Part shown: piece after piece, positions 33,842-42,848 of the stretch
How positions within the stretch are numbered: the first letter of the stretch is position 1
Layout of the letters: each line of letters starts with the position of its first letter
Translations under genes and position numbers: made by a program
The notes under the pieces: model-generated
Seen by the model: the letters and a program-made list of their open reading frames with translations, nothing else
Database searches by the model: none
What the model was told of the DNA's origin: nothing
Source: Oscillospiraceae bacterium
Lineage (GTDB): Bacteria > Bacillota > Clostridia > Oscillospirales > Ruminococcaceae
NCBI GenBank assembly: GCA_017483465.1
Contig: JAFUWN010000102.1
Coordinates: 1 to 64,000, forward strand
Direction of reading: 5' to 3'
Length of the DNA stretch: 64,000 nt

Positions 33842-35326
33842 ATGAAAAAATTTATTTTATCACTTGATCAGGGCACAACTTCTTCCAGAGCTGTGATGTT
33901 TGATCAACATGGAAAAAAATTATATGCTTCTCAGTATGAGTTCAGACAGATCTTTCCGCAGGCCGGATGGGTCGAACATGATCCGGAAGAAATTCTTCAG
34001 ACACAGTTACAGGCTGCCCGTGACTGTATTGCCTGGCTGGAACAGCACGGCGGAAATGTTTCTGAAATTGATTCCATCGGCGTGACGAACCAGAGAGAAA
34101 CAACGATTCTCTGGAATAAGCATACCGGAAAGCCTGTTTGTCATGCGATTGTCTGGCAATGCCGCAGAACTGCCGATTTCTGCAAAGAACTGGAACAACA
34201 GAATCTGAATGCTTTCTTCCGGAACAAGACCGGGCTTCTGATTGACCCGTATTTTTCAGCGACTAAAATTAAATGGATTCTGGAACATATTCCCGATGTC
34301 AGAAAACAGGCCGAAAACGGCGATATCTTATTCGGCACAGTTGATACCTGGCTGATCTGGAATCTGACAGGCGGAAAAGTCCATGCAACGGATTTCTCTA
34401 ACGCATCCAGAACCATGCTATTTAATATTCATGAGCGGAAATGGGATGCAGAAATTCTGGATTTATTTTCGATTCCGGAACAGATGCTTCCGGAAGTCCG
34501 GAACAGTTCCGGAGATTTCGGCATGACAGAAAAATTGGTTTTCAATGCCGAAATTCCTGTCTGCGGATGTGCAGGCGATCAGCAGGCGGCTCTGTTCGGA
34601 CAGGCCTGTTTCCGGAAAGGCGATGTCAAGAATACTTACGGCACAGGCGGTTTTCTGCTCATGAATACAGGTACATCCGGCATTGAAAGTCGGCATGGAT
34701 TATTAACTACTATTGCATGGGGCATTAAAAATCAGATTACCTATGCTCTGGAAGGTTCTGTCTTTATCTCCGGAGCGGTGATCAAATGGCTCAGGGATGA
34801 ACTGCAGATAATTCATCATGCAGAAGAAACTGCTGAAATCGCCGGAAGTATTCCGGATAACGGCGGTGTGTATTTTGTTCCGGCTTTTACAGGACTCGGC
34901 ACGCCTTACTGGAACAGTGAAGCAAGAGGTCTGCTCTGCGGTCTGACCAGAGGAACGGGAAAAGCACATATTGTCAGAGCCGCCCTGGAAGCAATCGCCT
35001 ATCAGACAGCCGATGTCATTCAAGCTATGGAACAGGATACCGGTACACTGGGGCTGATCAAGACAGACGGCGGAGCTTCCCGGAATGATTTTTTAATGCA
35101 GTTTCAGGCCGATATTCTGAACAGAAACATCATCCGGCCGGAAAATATCGAATCCACAGCACAGGGAGCCGCTTACTTAGCCGGACTGCATACCGGCTTC
35201 TGGCAGAGTCCGGAAGAAATCGCTGCTTTACCGCAGAATTTCAGAACTTTTACACCGGCTATGGAATCCGGTCAGATAGAAAAACTGCTTCGGGAATGGA
35301 ATACTGCTGTAAAAAGGACTTTCTGA
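33842..35326 (+). CDS. glpK: Glycerol kinase
   Basis: GlpK phosphorylates glycerol to glycerol 3-phosphate. With the start at 33842 (GGAAAGGA ribosome binding site) the protein has 494 residues, the usual length. The FGGY fold shows LSLDQGTTSSRAVMFD, NQRETTILWNKHTGKP, FGTVDTWLIWNLTGG and the C-terminal DGGASRNDFLMQFQAD. It is not beside glpF or glpD here. Longer upstream extensions lack a ribosome binding site. A strong terminator follows. Confidence 0.96.
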   Translation: MKKFILSLDQGTTSSRAVMFDQHGKKLYASQYEFRQIFPQAGWVEHDPEEILQTQLQAARDCIAWLEQHGGNVSEIDSIGVTNQRETTILWNKHTGKPVCHAIVWQCRRTADFCKELEQQNLNAFFRNKTGLLIDPYFSATKIKWILEHIPDVRKQAENGDILFGTVDTWLIWNLTGGKVHATDFSNASRTMLFNIHERKWDAEILDLFSIPEQMLPEVRNSSGDFGMTEKLVFNAEIPVCGCAGDQQAALFGQACFRKGDVKNTYGTGGFLLMNTGTSGIESRHGLLTTIAWGIKNQITYALEGSVFISGAVIKWLRDELQIIHHAEETAEIAGSIPDNGGVYFVPAFTGLGTPYWNSEARGLLCGLTRGTGKAHIVRAALEAIAYQTADVIQAMEQDTGTLGLIKTDGGASRNDFLMQFQADILNRNIIRPENIESTAQGAAYLAGLHTGFWQSPEEIAALPQNFRTFTPAMESGQIEKLLREWNTAVKRTF

Positions 35327-35351
35327 TTTGCGTTTTTTGAAAAAATTTATC

Positions 35352-35384
35352 AAAAGCCCCTGAAATTTTCATTCAGGGGCTTTT
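35352..35384 (+). terminator. glpK terminator
   Basis: AAAAGCCCCTGAA and TTCAGGGGCTTTT form a 13-bp stem with a 7-nt loop that includes the A and T runs. Confidence 0.9.
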
Positions 35385-35428
35385 CAGCAATAATTTTGTA
35401 TTTTTCAAAATCAAATCAGCAAAGCAGC

Positions 35429-36163
35429 TTAGTACCAGCCGCCTTCTTTTCCGTCATTGATTTGTCTATTTGCTAAAGAAATTTTATATGAGTCTCCTTT
35501 GGCGGCCATTCCTGCATCTCTATAGATCTCACTCCATACATTTGTACCGATAAAGTGTGCATCTTCATTCGCATTAGCAATATATTCGCCATTGATATAG
35601 GTCACCAATATCCCCTTACGGTAAATTTGCAGCATACGGACACTAAAATCTCTGTTATACACAACAACCAGTCCAAAATTGGTCTCTGCCTTTTTCAGAT
35701 AATCAGCACAAGTACCACTGCTTCCGTAAAGCAGCGGATTGATATCTTTGCCTGCATCCCATACTTCAGAAAATGATTCATCCAGTCCGGCGGCAATCGT
35801 CGTATCGACTATCTGAGAGGCACCGTTATCCTTTATTTTCTTTTTATATTTACGCCAGCTTCTGTTTGTGAAAGCACCTACTATTTCTCTTTCTCTTTTC
35901 CCTGTATTACTGCTTTGGTCAAGATAGAGAATTTTGTTAAAAGCACCTGATATATCTCCGCCATCTTTATTAACCGAAAATCGTGTCATCAGAGAAGATT
36001 CTACTGATGTTTTGATTGTCTGTGCATCCGCAATTGCAACTGCAATCTTTGCCCTTTTGACATAGCCAATCAAAGACGGCACAAGTATACCTGCTAAAAT
36101 GCCTATAATGGCAATGACGACAATCATTTCCATTAGCGTAAAGCCCTTTACCTTTCTTTTCAT
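35429..36163 (-). CDS. Type IV pilin-like/pseudopilin protein, orphan
   Basis: The 244-residue protein has a class III prepilin signal: KRKVKGFTLMEMIVVIAIIG, with cleavage expected after Gly7 and the conserved Glu5 of the mature form, followed by a single N-terminal helix. The C-terminal 180 residues form a variable globular part. Such proteins form type IV pili or Com/type II pseudopili and need PilD, PilB and PilC, none of which is in the window. It ends near the glpK terminator and has an AGGAAGG-type ribosome binding site. Confidence 0.85.
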   Translation of the reverse strand: MKRKVKGFTLMEMIVVIAIIGILAGILVPSLIGYVKRAKIAVAIADAQTIKTSVESSLMTRFSVNKDGGDISGAFNKILYLDQSSNTGKREREIVGAFTNRSWRKYKKKIKDNGASQIVDTTIAAGLDESFSEVWDAGKDINPLLYGSSGTCADYLKKAETNFGLVVVYNRDFSVRMLQIYRKGILVTYINGEYIANANEDAHFIGTNVWSEIYRDAGMAAKGDSYKISLANRQINDGKEGGWY

Positions 36164-36374
36164 GGTGTATCATCCTTCCTTCAAATATTAAATAGCATTA
36201 TGATATTATAAAAGATATTTTGCTTTTGCATGACATACTTCAATAAATTTTTATTTTCCTCTGTGCCACTATAAATATTTTATTTATTATATCATATTTT
36301 TGATAAAATGTCAATATTTTTTATTTATTTTTTCTATTACTCATTTCACTCTTTTTGGCAATCTCTGGATTGCA

Positions 36375-36408
36375 CGAGGCTGTTACAGTTTTATCTGTAA
36401 CAGCCTCG
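36375..36408. terminator. Hairpin terminator candidate between the pilin and xylanolytic genes
   Basis: CGAGGCTGTTACAG and CTGTAACAGCCTCG form a 14-bp perfect stem with a 6-nt loop just after the 36420 stop codon. A T-run follows only on the + strand, so on the minus strand it may act as a 3' stabilising hairpin. Confidence 0.65.
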
Positions 36409-36419
36409 CTAAAATTTTT

Positions 36420-39400
36420 TTAAGATTCATGGAAGAAATACGGCAGTGCATCATAGACATAATGCCGGACAGCTCCCCACCAGTGTGTCTGATTTTCAGC
36501 AACCATAAAATAGAAATTACCTTTGGAGAAATCAGAAGTATAATTAAAATAATTTGTTCTGCCTTTCAGATCTTCCATTTCAGGCCGCATATTCGGATAT
36601 GCAAGATCTTCGCTTCCGGTTGCACAGAAGAAGAAATACTGATTCTGTTTTAAGCCTAAGCTGTCAATTTCTTTTGTCAGAGTGTTCATACCCTCCCAGT
36701 TATTACCGGATAACGGCATAAAATAGCCGACTAAATCCATATCATGATCTGCAACGCACCATGTGGAAAGACTGCCCATCGAGAAGCCGCCGTAAGCACG
36801 GTGCATTCTGGAAGCCTGTAAATCTGCTTCATTTGCAGATTTCGCATACGTAGAATATTTGCCTTCTACGAACGGAACAACATCTTTACGGAATTCTTCC
36901 CAGAAATTTCCTGCTTCACTTCCGGAACCGTTAAAAGTAGGTGTTACTACAATCATGGGTTCCAGTTCTCCGTTCATGATCATATGGTCAAGCATATTGC
37001 CGAGTCTTACATCATTACTGAAAATCGTATTTTCATTTTCACCTCCGCCGTGCATCAGATAGAAAATATTATATTTCTTAGACGGATCATAATTATAAGG
37101 CGTATAGACATTCAGACTCTTTGTACCTCTAATGCCTGTGTAAGTTTCTTTTGTGATCGTACCGGCCTGAACACAGGGTTCAAGATACTCTCCGGGTGCA
37201 GTATGATACTGTACAGCAGAATCATACACAAAACTGCCGGAAGTTTTTTCTTCTTCCTGAGCCGAAGCTTTCGGAAAATGCTGAATTTCTCTTTTCAGAT
37301 ATTTATGAATTGAAACAAGATCAGTCACTTCTGCTTTTCCGTTTCCGTCAATATCTGCACTTTTTTCGTCATAAGCGTTATTGAAGCCATAAAGCAGACC
37401 TTTTTTTGCAAGAATCCAGTCATATACATTGATTATGCCATCGCCGTTCACATCGCCCTGTAAAACAGTTCTGACCGTGCTCTTGCCTGCACCCTGGATT
37501 TCCGTACCGGCAACGGCACCGATGACATCATCTACATAGAAACTGTTTGTACTGTTATCCGTCTCCACATAAAGAACCAGATTTTTCGCACCTGCCGGAA
37601 TTGTAAATTCTGTATTGGCAAGCTGAACCCATTCGCCCTTAGCAGCCGCACCGGTAGCGACTTTATCATAATGAGCTTCACCGTCGGCACCGTCATATTG
37701 AAGTGTTAAATGGAACGTATCTGTTTCACTGCCTTCGGGATACATGACATTTGCAGAGAAGCTGTAGCTTTCTCCGGGAACAAAGGCATTACTGAGCTTT
37801 TTCGCTGCACCGTTCCAGGCAGATTCACGGCCGGAGCAGTACAATGCGTGATTGCCCTCATAGCAGGCCTCCCCATCAGAGACAATTTTTGCAGAACCTC
37901 TGCCAGACCAGCTGTTTTCTGAGTTTTCAAACGTATCATGGAAATAATAGCCGTTTGCATCCGGTTCAATATTCTGAACATTTTTCTGACCGGATTCTAA
38001 ATTCTTAGAATTATTCCAGTTTTCACGTTCATAATCAAAGAAATCAATATCCGCATAACCGCCGGTTGTCTTGGTCGGATAGCTGTAAATTGCACTTCTG
38101 TAGCCTGTAAAGAGTTTCAGATCATAAGTCATATTGATTGTATCTCCGATTTTCGTCCATTCAGAGCCATCCAGAGAATAATAGAAATCGACTTTATCAA
38201 TATTATTGGAAACGTTAAAATCATTATCTACTGTATTAAACTGAAAATCAGCTTTCAGATAAGCAATATCTCCGGAGAGCGGTACTTCTTCTATGATATT
38301 ATCATAGCTGTCCGTGATCTGAGCGTTATTTCCGCCATAGACGGCATTTTTTGCCATATAGATATATTTTCTGCCGTCATCACCGACACGGACACCGACA
38401 TTTCCGTAATTGAACTGAAATGCTGAAAGTCCTGCATAATCTCCGTCTTTCATGTTAGAAGCATCCAGACGAATCGCAGAAGAACAGGCCGGACCCTCTG
38501 TACGCATCGTCAGGGTATTTCTCGCATTCATAATGCTCTTGGCGATATGAGCGTTATGCAGTCTCAGCCAGCCGTCACGCTCTGTCACAGACCATGCATT
38601 ATGATCAGGATTATGATTCCACTGCCATTCCAGCATGAGCTGATCGGAACTATAGCTGAAATCATCATCTTTTGCTAAAGCTGTGCCTGTATAGTCAGTA
38701 TCAATTGTCAGAGTTGTCGGAGCTTTGCCGTTTATCCCCATCATCGGGAAACCGTCTTCCCATGTGACAGGAACCAGCACCGGAATCCGTCCGACACTGC
38801 CATGATCCTGGAATAATAAGCCATACCATTCGCCGGACGGTGTATCAATAATACCGCCCTGAGCAACACCGCTTCCGTAAGTACCTAAACCGGAATTTAA
38901 AATTGTCTTGCCCTCGTAATCTCCTAAGAGTTCTTTGCTTCTGTAGCATAACTCAATCCGTCCGGAAGTTGACGGCCATGCAATAACAAATACATAATAA
39001 TAATCGCCTATTTTCTGGATATGGGAACCCTCTCCGGCCAGATTGTCAAGACCCGTCTTGAACAATGTCTTTTCTGCTCCGTTCGGCTGGAATCCGGTCA
39101 TATCAGAATTCAGTTCCTTGATCTTAATTTCTCCGCCTCCGCCGTAGACAAGATAATTTCGGCCGTCATCATCCAGGAGCATTGAGGCATCATGATACAT
39201 GCCATTGATTTCACTTCTTGTCCAGGTGCCGTGTTCAATATCATCTGTTTTATAGATATAAGAATTACCTGTTCCGTAACTGCCGAAAAATACATAGAAA
39301 GTTCCGTTTTTATACCGGAGTGAAGCCGCCCATTGTCCGTGTGCATAGTCATGCTCATTCCCGACCAGATTCTGTTTCTCTCCGTCTGCATAAATATCAT

Positions 39401-39674
39401 AGACATAATTGCAGATTTCCCATGATACTAAATCTTTAGATTTCATAATCGGAGCACCGGGTGAAAAATACATTGTCGTACTTATCATATAATAAGTATC
39501 TCCTACACGGATAATATCATCATCCGGCACGTCAGCCCAGATAATCGGGTTTGCTACTGTCGTAGGTGCTGCCGCTGCTGTCATTGTTCCGACAGGAAAA
39601 GCACAGCTGACTGTCAGCATAGAAGCAGTCATTAAAATGGCTGCCGCACGTTTCAAAATATGTCTTTGTTTCAT
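36420..39674 (-). CDS. Dockerin-bearing bifunctional xylanolytic enzyme: GH43, CBM22, dockerin, CE1 esterase
   Basis: The 1084-residue secreted protein has a signal peptide (1-36). A GH43 five-blade domain (about 40-320) starts NPIIWADVPDDDIIRVGD with the catalytic Asp, and has EGSHIQKIGDYYYVF for the acid Glu. A beta-sandwich C2-type module (about 335-540) and a CBM22-like module (about 570-720, HDTFENSENSWSGRG) follow. A type I dockerin (about 735-800) has loops DVNGDGIINVYDW and DIDGNGKAEVTDL. A CE1 esterase (about 830-1084) has YLMHGGGENE and the nucleophile motif GGFSMGS. It would cut xylo-oligosaccharides or arabinoxylan and remove feruloyl or acetyl esters on a cellulosome. Confidence 0.9.
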   Translation of the reverse strand: MKQRHILKRAAAILMTASMLTVSCAFPVGTMTAAAAPTTVANPIIWADVPDDDIIRVGDTYYMISTTMYFSPGAPIMKSKDLVSWEICNYVYDIYADGEKQNLVGNEHDYAHGQWAASLRYKNGTFYVFFGSYGTGNSYIYKTDDIEHGTWTRSEINGMYHDASMLLDDDGRNYLVYGGGGEIKIKELNSDMTGFQPNGAEKTLFKTGLDNLAGEGSHIQKIGDYYYVFVIAWPSTSGRIELCYRSKELLGDYEGKTILNSGLGTYGSGVAQGGIIDTPSGEWYGLLFQDHGSVGRIPVLVPVTWEDGFPMMGINGKAPTTLTIDTDYTGTALAKDDDFSYSSDQLMLEWQWNHNPDHNAWSVTERDGWLRLHNAHIAKSIMNARNTLTMRTEGPACSSAIRLDASNMKDGDYAGLSAFQFNYGNVGVRVGDDGRKYIYMAKNAVYGGNNAQITDSYDNIIEEVPLSGDIAYLKADFQFNTVDNDFNVSNNIDKVDFYYSLDGSEWTKIGDTINMTYDLKLFTGYRSAIYSYPTKTTGGYADIDFFDYERENWNNSKNLESGQKNVQNIEPDANGYYFHDTFENSENSWSGRGSAKIVSDGEACYEGNHALYCSGRESAWNGAAKKLSNAFVPGESYSFSANVMYPEGSETDTFHLTLQYDGADGEAHYDKVATGAAAKGEWVQLANTEFTIPAGAKNLVLYVETDNSTNSFYVDDVIGAVAGTEIQGAGKSTVRTVLQGDVNGDGIINVYDWILAKKGLLYGFNNAYDEKSADIDGNGKAEVTDLVSIHKYLKREIQHFPKASAQEEEKTSGSFVYDSAVQYHTAPGEYLEPCVQAGTITKETYTGIRGTKSLNVYTPYNYDPSKKYNIFYLMHGGGENENTIFSNDVRLGNMLDHMIMNGELEPMIVVTPTFNGSGSEAGNFWEEFRKDVVPFVEGKYSTYAKSANEADLQASRMHRAYGGFSMGSLSTWCVADHDMDLVGYFMPLSGNNWEGMNTLTKEIDSLGLKQNQYFFFCATGSEDLAYPNMRPEMEDLKGRTNYFNYTSDFSKGNFYFMVAENQTHWWGAVRHYVYDALPYFFHES

Positions 39675-40043
39675 AATCGTTCCTCCTGTTATAAAAATTT
39701 ATCGCATTCAGAAATCATAGTCTATTTTCACAAAAATATAAAACATTTTTCTTTACAAATTATACATAATTTATTCAAAAATGTCAACGCAAAATTTGCA
39801 GATTAAGTGGATAATTTGCAGGCTTTTAAAAAAAGGAAAAACTCATTCAGGATAAATTAACTCCAAAAAAGTCAGACAAAAAAGAAGCAGATATACATCA
39901 TCGAACAAAAGGGCGAAAATATGGCAAAAAACGAAAAAATATGGTCAAAATTATATTAGGGTTAATTTTATAGTGTATCTTTGGTATAATGAACACATAC
40001 AGTTAAGTCACTGTAATCTTTAAATATTCATAGGAAGGTTATT
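39675..40043 (+). other. Long intergenic region, AT-rich, with one promoter
   Basis: No gene is seen. The right part holds TTTGG-TATAAT (about 39985-39993) with an upstream TTAATT, reading towards the small peptide gene. The left part would contain the promoter of the 36420-39674 gene on the minus strand. The rest is A-rich without a recognised motif. Confidence 0.4.
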
Positions 40044-40169
40044 ATGAAGAAAGATAAACTGACCACAATACTTACAAGTGCAATGATTTTTGCAGGTTCA
40101 GCATTCTGCGGTTGTCCTGTCTCGACAGAAACAGGAGAAACAATGTGGAGTAATCCAAATTTTCTGTAA
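40044..40169 (+). CDS. Small secreted peptide candidate (41 residues)
   Basis: An ATG at 40044 follows AGGAAGG at 40032-40038. The peptide has a basic start (MKKDKL), a hydrophobic core (TTILTSAMIFAGSAF) and a short mature part CGCPVSTETGETMWSNPNFL with two Cys. A TATAAT-type promoter stands upstream and a Rho-independent terminator follows at 40203-40239, so it is a free-standing transcription unit. It is too short for normal gene callers. It may be a signal or antimicrobial peptide, but no family is recognised. Confidence 0.55.
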   Translation: MKKDKLTTILTSAMIFAGSAFCGCPVSTETGETMWSNPNFL

Positions 40170-40202
40170 TACATGACAGCTGTGTCCTTAAATACAGACA
40201 AA

Positions 40203-40239
40203 TCCCCTGCAACTGTGCAGAGGACTTGTTCTTTTTTCT
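40203..40239 (+). terminator. Terminator of the small peptide gene
   Basis: TCCCCTGCA and TGCAGAGGA form a 9-bp stem with one mismatch and a 4-nt loop, followed by CTTGTTCTTTTTTC. Confidence 0.8.
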
Positions 40240-40358
40240 TTAAACTCTTGGAAAATACAACAATGAATATATTTCATCTCCTGAAAAACTACATATCCCA
40301 GCCGGAACAAGCATATATTGAGGTATCATAAAAAATTTATTTCCGGAGGTTATGTTAC

Positions 40359-40532
40359 ATGCAGACAAACTATCTGATGAAAATCGGTTCAATCGCAGCA
40401 GCTGTAACTTTAGTTATTGCCGGTTCCTGGTACAGTGTCCGGCAGATGAATCAAAAAACTGCACAGGTGAATTCATCAGCAGCTGACGGACAGATTATTA
40501 TCCTGGATGCCGGTCATGGCGAATCGTCTTAA
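40359..40532 (+). pseudogene. N-acetylmuramoyl-L-alanine amidase (CwlD-like), 5' part, split by the island
   Basis: A GGAGGT ribosome binding site at 40345-40350 precedes the ATG at 40359. The reading gives an N-terminal membrane anchor (about residues 8-26) and then GQIIILDAGHGE, the start of an Amidase_3 domain with its first zinc His. After codon 54 it leaves the family and stops at TAA in the island. The remaining 189 codons are found 21.3 kb away at 61837-62403. Joined at CATGGCG they make a 240-residue protein, the size of CwlD, a sporulation cortex amidase. In the current arrangement no active enzyme can be made. Confidence 0.9.
40515..40521 (+). repeat. Left attachment core of the island (attL)
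   Basis: CATGGCG occurs here and again at 61837-61843. Left of it is amidase sequence; right of it the histidine kinase gene of the island ends within 8 bases. Confidence 0.85.
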
Positions 40533-41521
40533 ACATAGTTCATCAGCCGGATTCTGATGATAAAGGCTTTTGTATATTCATTATTTTCTTTCTCTGCACA
40601 GATAGTTCCGCCGTGCTGTTCGATAATCCGCTTTGTGATGGCAAGCCCCAGTCCTGTGCCGTGACCGTTTGTTCGAGCGGTATTCTCTGTCACAAACGGC
40701 TCGAAAATATCCATATTCTCCGGGAGTGCAGTGCCGCTGTCAGCGATTCTGATAACAGCGTTATTCTCATTTTGGAAGACTGCTATTTCAGCTTTTATGC
40801 CGTCCGGATTATGCTTATAAATATTGACAATCAGATTTGTGAAAGCTCGCCGCAGTTCCTTTTTATCTCCGTTTATGATCATCTCACTTTCAGGAATATC
40901 AAGTGCAAGTTCTATATGATGGTCTTCAAAGTCATTATAATTTTCTGCAATCACATCTCTGACAAGTGTACATATATTATTAGGCGACATCTGGGGCTGA
41001 CAGCCGTCTGTTCCGAGTCTGGCATATTCAAACAGCGTATTTATCATATCATTCATGCTGTTCGATTTGCGATAGATAATATCAAATATTTCCTGCTGTT
41101 CCTCCGGCTTCACCTTTCCGTCAGAGAGTGCCTTTGCAAATCCCTGTACCGAAGTCATAGGGGTTTTCAGGTCATGTGCAAGTGCGGCGTAGATAAGATT
41201 CTGTTCTTCAAGTTTTCGCTTTGTTTCCTGCCGGATGGCACGAGCCGTGAGCTTATAAAACACATATGCTACGGCAATGAATATCAGTAAATTCAGAATC
41301 AGATACAGGATTCTTGACGGAGTGTTCTGATTATAATTCGTAACACTGGGATTCAGCTTCTGATCTAATATCTCCCAGTAGATATAATCCAGATTTTTTA
41401 TGATCACCACTACACTGAAGCAGACAGCGATAAAGCTGGAAAATATTTTATTTTTGAGTGAAAAGCCTTTCTTATGTTTCAAAACGATACCCCAGTCCTC
41501 TGATAGTTTTGATATGTTCAC
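40529..41521 (-). CDS. Sensor histidine kinase (VanS/PhoR-like)
   Basis: Two membrane helices (about residues 27-47 and 72-92) flank a short extracellular loop. The HisKA motif is AALAHDLKTPMTSVQG with the phospho-acceptor His, followed by the N box (FTNLIVNIYKHNP), G1 (IADSGTALP) and G2 (GHGTGLGLAI). The listed start is a GTG; a TTG at about 41482 would also fit and would reduce the overlap with the response regulator gene. Its stop codon falls 8 bases inside the left end of the island. It pairs with the regulator upstream and probably senses envelope stress or a peptide. Confidence 0.85.
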   Translation of the reverse strand: MNISKLSEDWGIVLKHKKGFSLKNKIFSSFIAVCFSVVVIIKNLDYIYWEILDQKLNPSVTNYNQNTPSRILYLILNLLIFIAVAYVFYKLTARAIRQETKRKLEEQNLIYAALAHDLKTPMTSVQGFAKALSDGKVKPEEQQEIFDIIYRKSNSMNDMINTLFEYARLGTDGCQPQMSPNNICTLVRDVIAENYNDFEDHHIELALDIPESEMIINGDKKELRRAFTNLIVNIYKHNPDGIKAEIAVFQNENNAVIRIADSGTALPENMDIFEPFVTENTARTNGHGTGLGLAITKRIIEQHGGTICAEKENNEYTKAFIIRIRLMNYV

Positions 41522-42140
41522 TTCCTATCTTGTCCCGCAGACGGCTGATAATCACACGAATCGTATTATCATCCACAGCACCGTCATCATACCATGCAGT
41601 TTCGTATATCTGTTCTTTTGTGAACACTCTTTTCGGCTGGCTCATCAGCAGTTCCAGCACCTTGAATTCCGATTTTGTCAGCTCAGTCACTTCACCGTTT
41701 TTTATAAAGATACATTTATCAAGATCAAGCTGCATATCACCGGCAGTGATGACATTCTTACTCTCTGTATGAGTCACATTCAGCCGCCTGAGCTGTGCTC
41801 TGACCTTTGCCGCAACTTCAAGCGGTTCAAAGGGCTTTGTGATATAATCATCCGCACCGAGGTCAATACCAAGCACTCTGTCCGAAAGTGTCACTTTTGC
41901 AGAAATTACCATGACGGGAATATAGTTTTCCCGTTCACGGATAGCCTTGATAAGCTGATAACCGTCAATTTTCGGCATCATGATGTCAACAAGTGCAAGG
42001 TCAATTTCCGTATTTTTTATGATTTCAAGTGCCTGTACACCGTCATTTGCTTCATAGACTGCAATGCCGTCCGATTCAAGATAGATTTTCAGCAGTCTGA
42101 CAATTTCCTTTTCATCATCTGCAATCAGAATATTCGGCAT
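41472..42140 (-). CDS. Response regulator, OmpR/PhoB family (VanR-like)
   Basis: The start at 42140 (MPNILIADDEKEI, GAGGTGA ribosome binding site) gives 222 residues. The receiver domain (1-120) has DDE at 9-11, the phospho-acceptor Asp in LALVDIMMPK and the Lys in YITKPFEP. A winged-helix DNA-binding domain (about 130-220) ends with VIISRLRDKIG and TIRGLGYRFE. It overlaps the kinase gene. Its operon suggests control of the ABC exporter and M13 peptidase next to it. Confidence 0.9.
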   Translation of the reverse strand: MPNILIADDEKEIVRLLKIYLESDGIAVYEANDGVQALEIIKNTEIDLALVDIMMPKIDGYQLIKAIRERENYIPVMVISAKVTLSDRVLGIDLGADDYITKPFEPLEVAAKVRAQLRRLNVTHTESKNVITAGDMQLDLDKCIFIKNGEVTELTKSEFKVLELLMSQPKRVFTKEQIYETAWYDDGAVDDNTIRVIISRLRDKIGSEHIKTIRGLGYRFET

Positions 42141-42165
42141 GAACTCACCTCCGATGATAATTATA

Positions 42166-42834
42166 TCACAAAATCTGACCGTTTGCAAGTCTTACCGTTC
42201 TGGTTCCGTAAGCCGCACACTCTTCCGAATGTGTGACCTGTAGAATCGTAATATTCTTTTCCTTGTTGATTCTTGCGAAAAGATTCATGATTTCCTCACC
42301 TGATACAGAATCCAAGTTGCCTGTTGCTTCATCCGCAAGAATAATCTGCGGAGAGGCGATAACAGCTCTTGCGACTGCCGTCCTCTGCTGCTGTCCGCCG
42401 GAAAGTTGATTTGGCATGGATTTTCGCTTTTCGGTCAGTCCCGTGATTTCCAGTATCTCTTCAAGATCGTTTCTGAGTTCGGCTCTTGTGCGGCCTTTTG
42501 TCAGCTGCGGAAGCAGAATATTATCCTCTACACTCAGATTCTGTACAAGATTGTAGAATTGAAAGATAAAGCCGGTTGTTTCCAGTCTCAGTTTTGAAAG
42601 TTCACGTTCTTTCATTTTTGTAATATCCTTGCCGCAAACTTTGATTGTACCGTCAAATTCTCTGTCAAGACCGCCGATAAGATACAGCAGTGTAGATTTT
42701 CCGCTGCCGGATGCACCCATAAGCGAAACAAATTCACCCTGTTCCACCTGCAATGATACATGATTCAATACCTTAGCGGCAGCTTCTCCCCTGCCGAATG
42801 TCTTGCTGACATCTGTTACTTCTATCAGATTCAT
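42166..42834 (-). CDS. ABC transporter ATP-binding protein, MacB/LolD type
   Basis: The 222-residue ATPase has Walker A GASGSGKST, the Q-loop, the signature LSGGQQQRTAVARA and Walker B IILADEAT with the H-loop HSEE. The IFQFYNLVQNLSVEDN stretch is typical of MacB and LolD. It partners the FtsX-type permease immediately upstream. Such systems export peptides or act mechanically on the cell envelope and are commonly controlled by a VanRS or BceRS type system. Confidence 0.92.
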   Translation of the reverse strand: MNLIEVTDVSKTFGRGEAAAKVLNHVSLQVEQGEFVSLMGASGSGKSTLLYLIGGLDREFDGTIKVCGKDITKMKERELSKLRLETTGFIFQFYNLVQNLSVEDNILLPQLTKGRTRAELRNDLEEILEITGLTEKRKSMPNQLSGGQQQRTAVARAVIASPQIILADEATGNLDSVSGEEIMNLFARINKEKNITILQVTHSEECAAYGTRTVRLANGQIL

Positions 42835-42848
42835 CTTGATTTCCTCCG

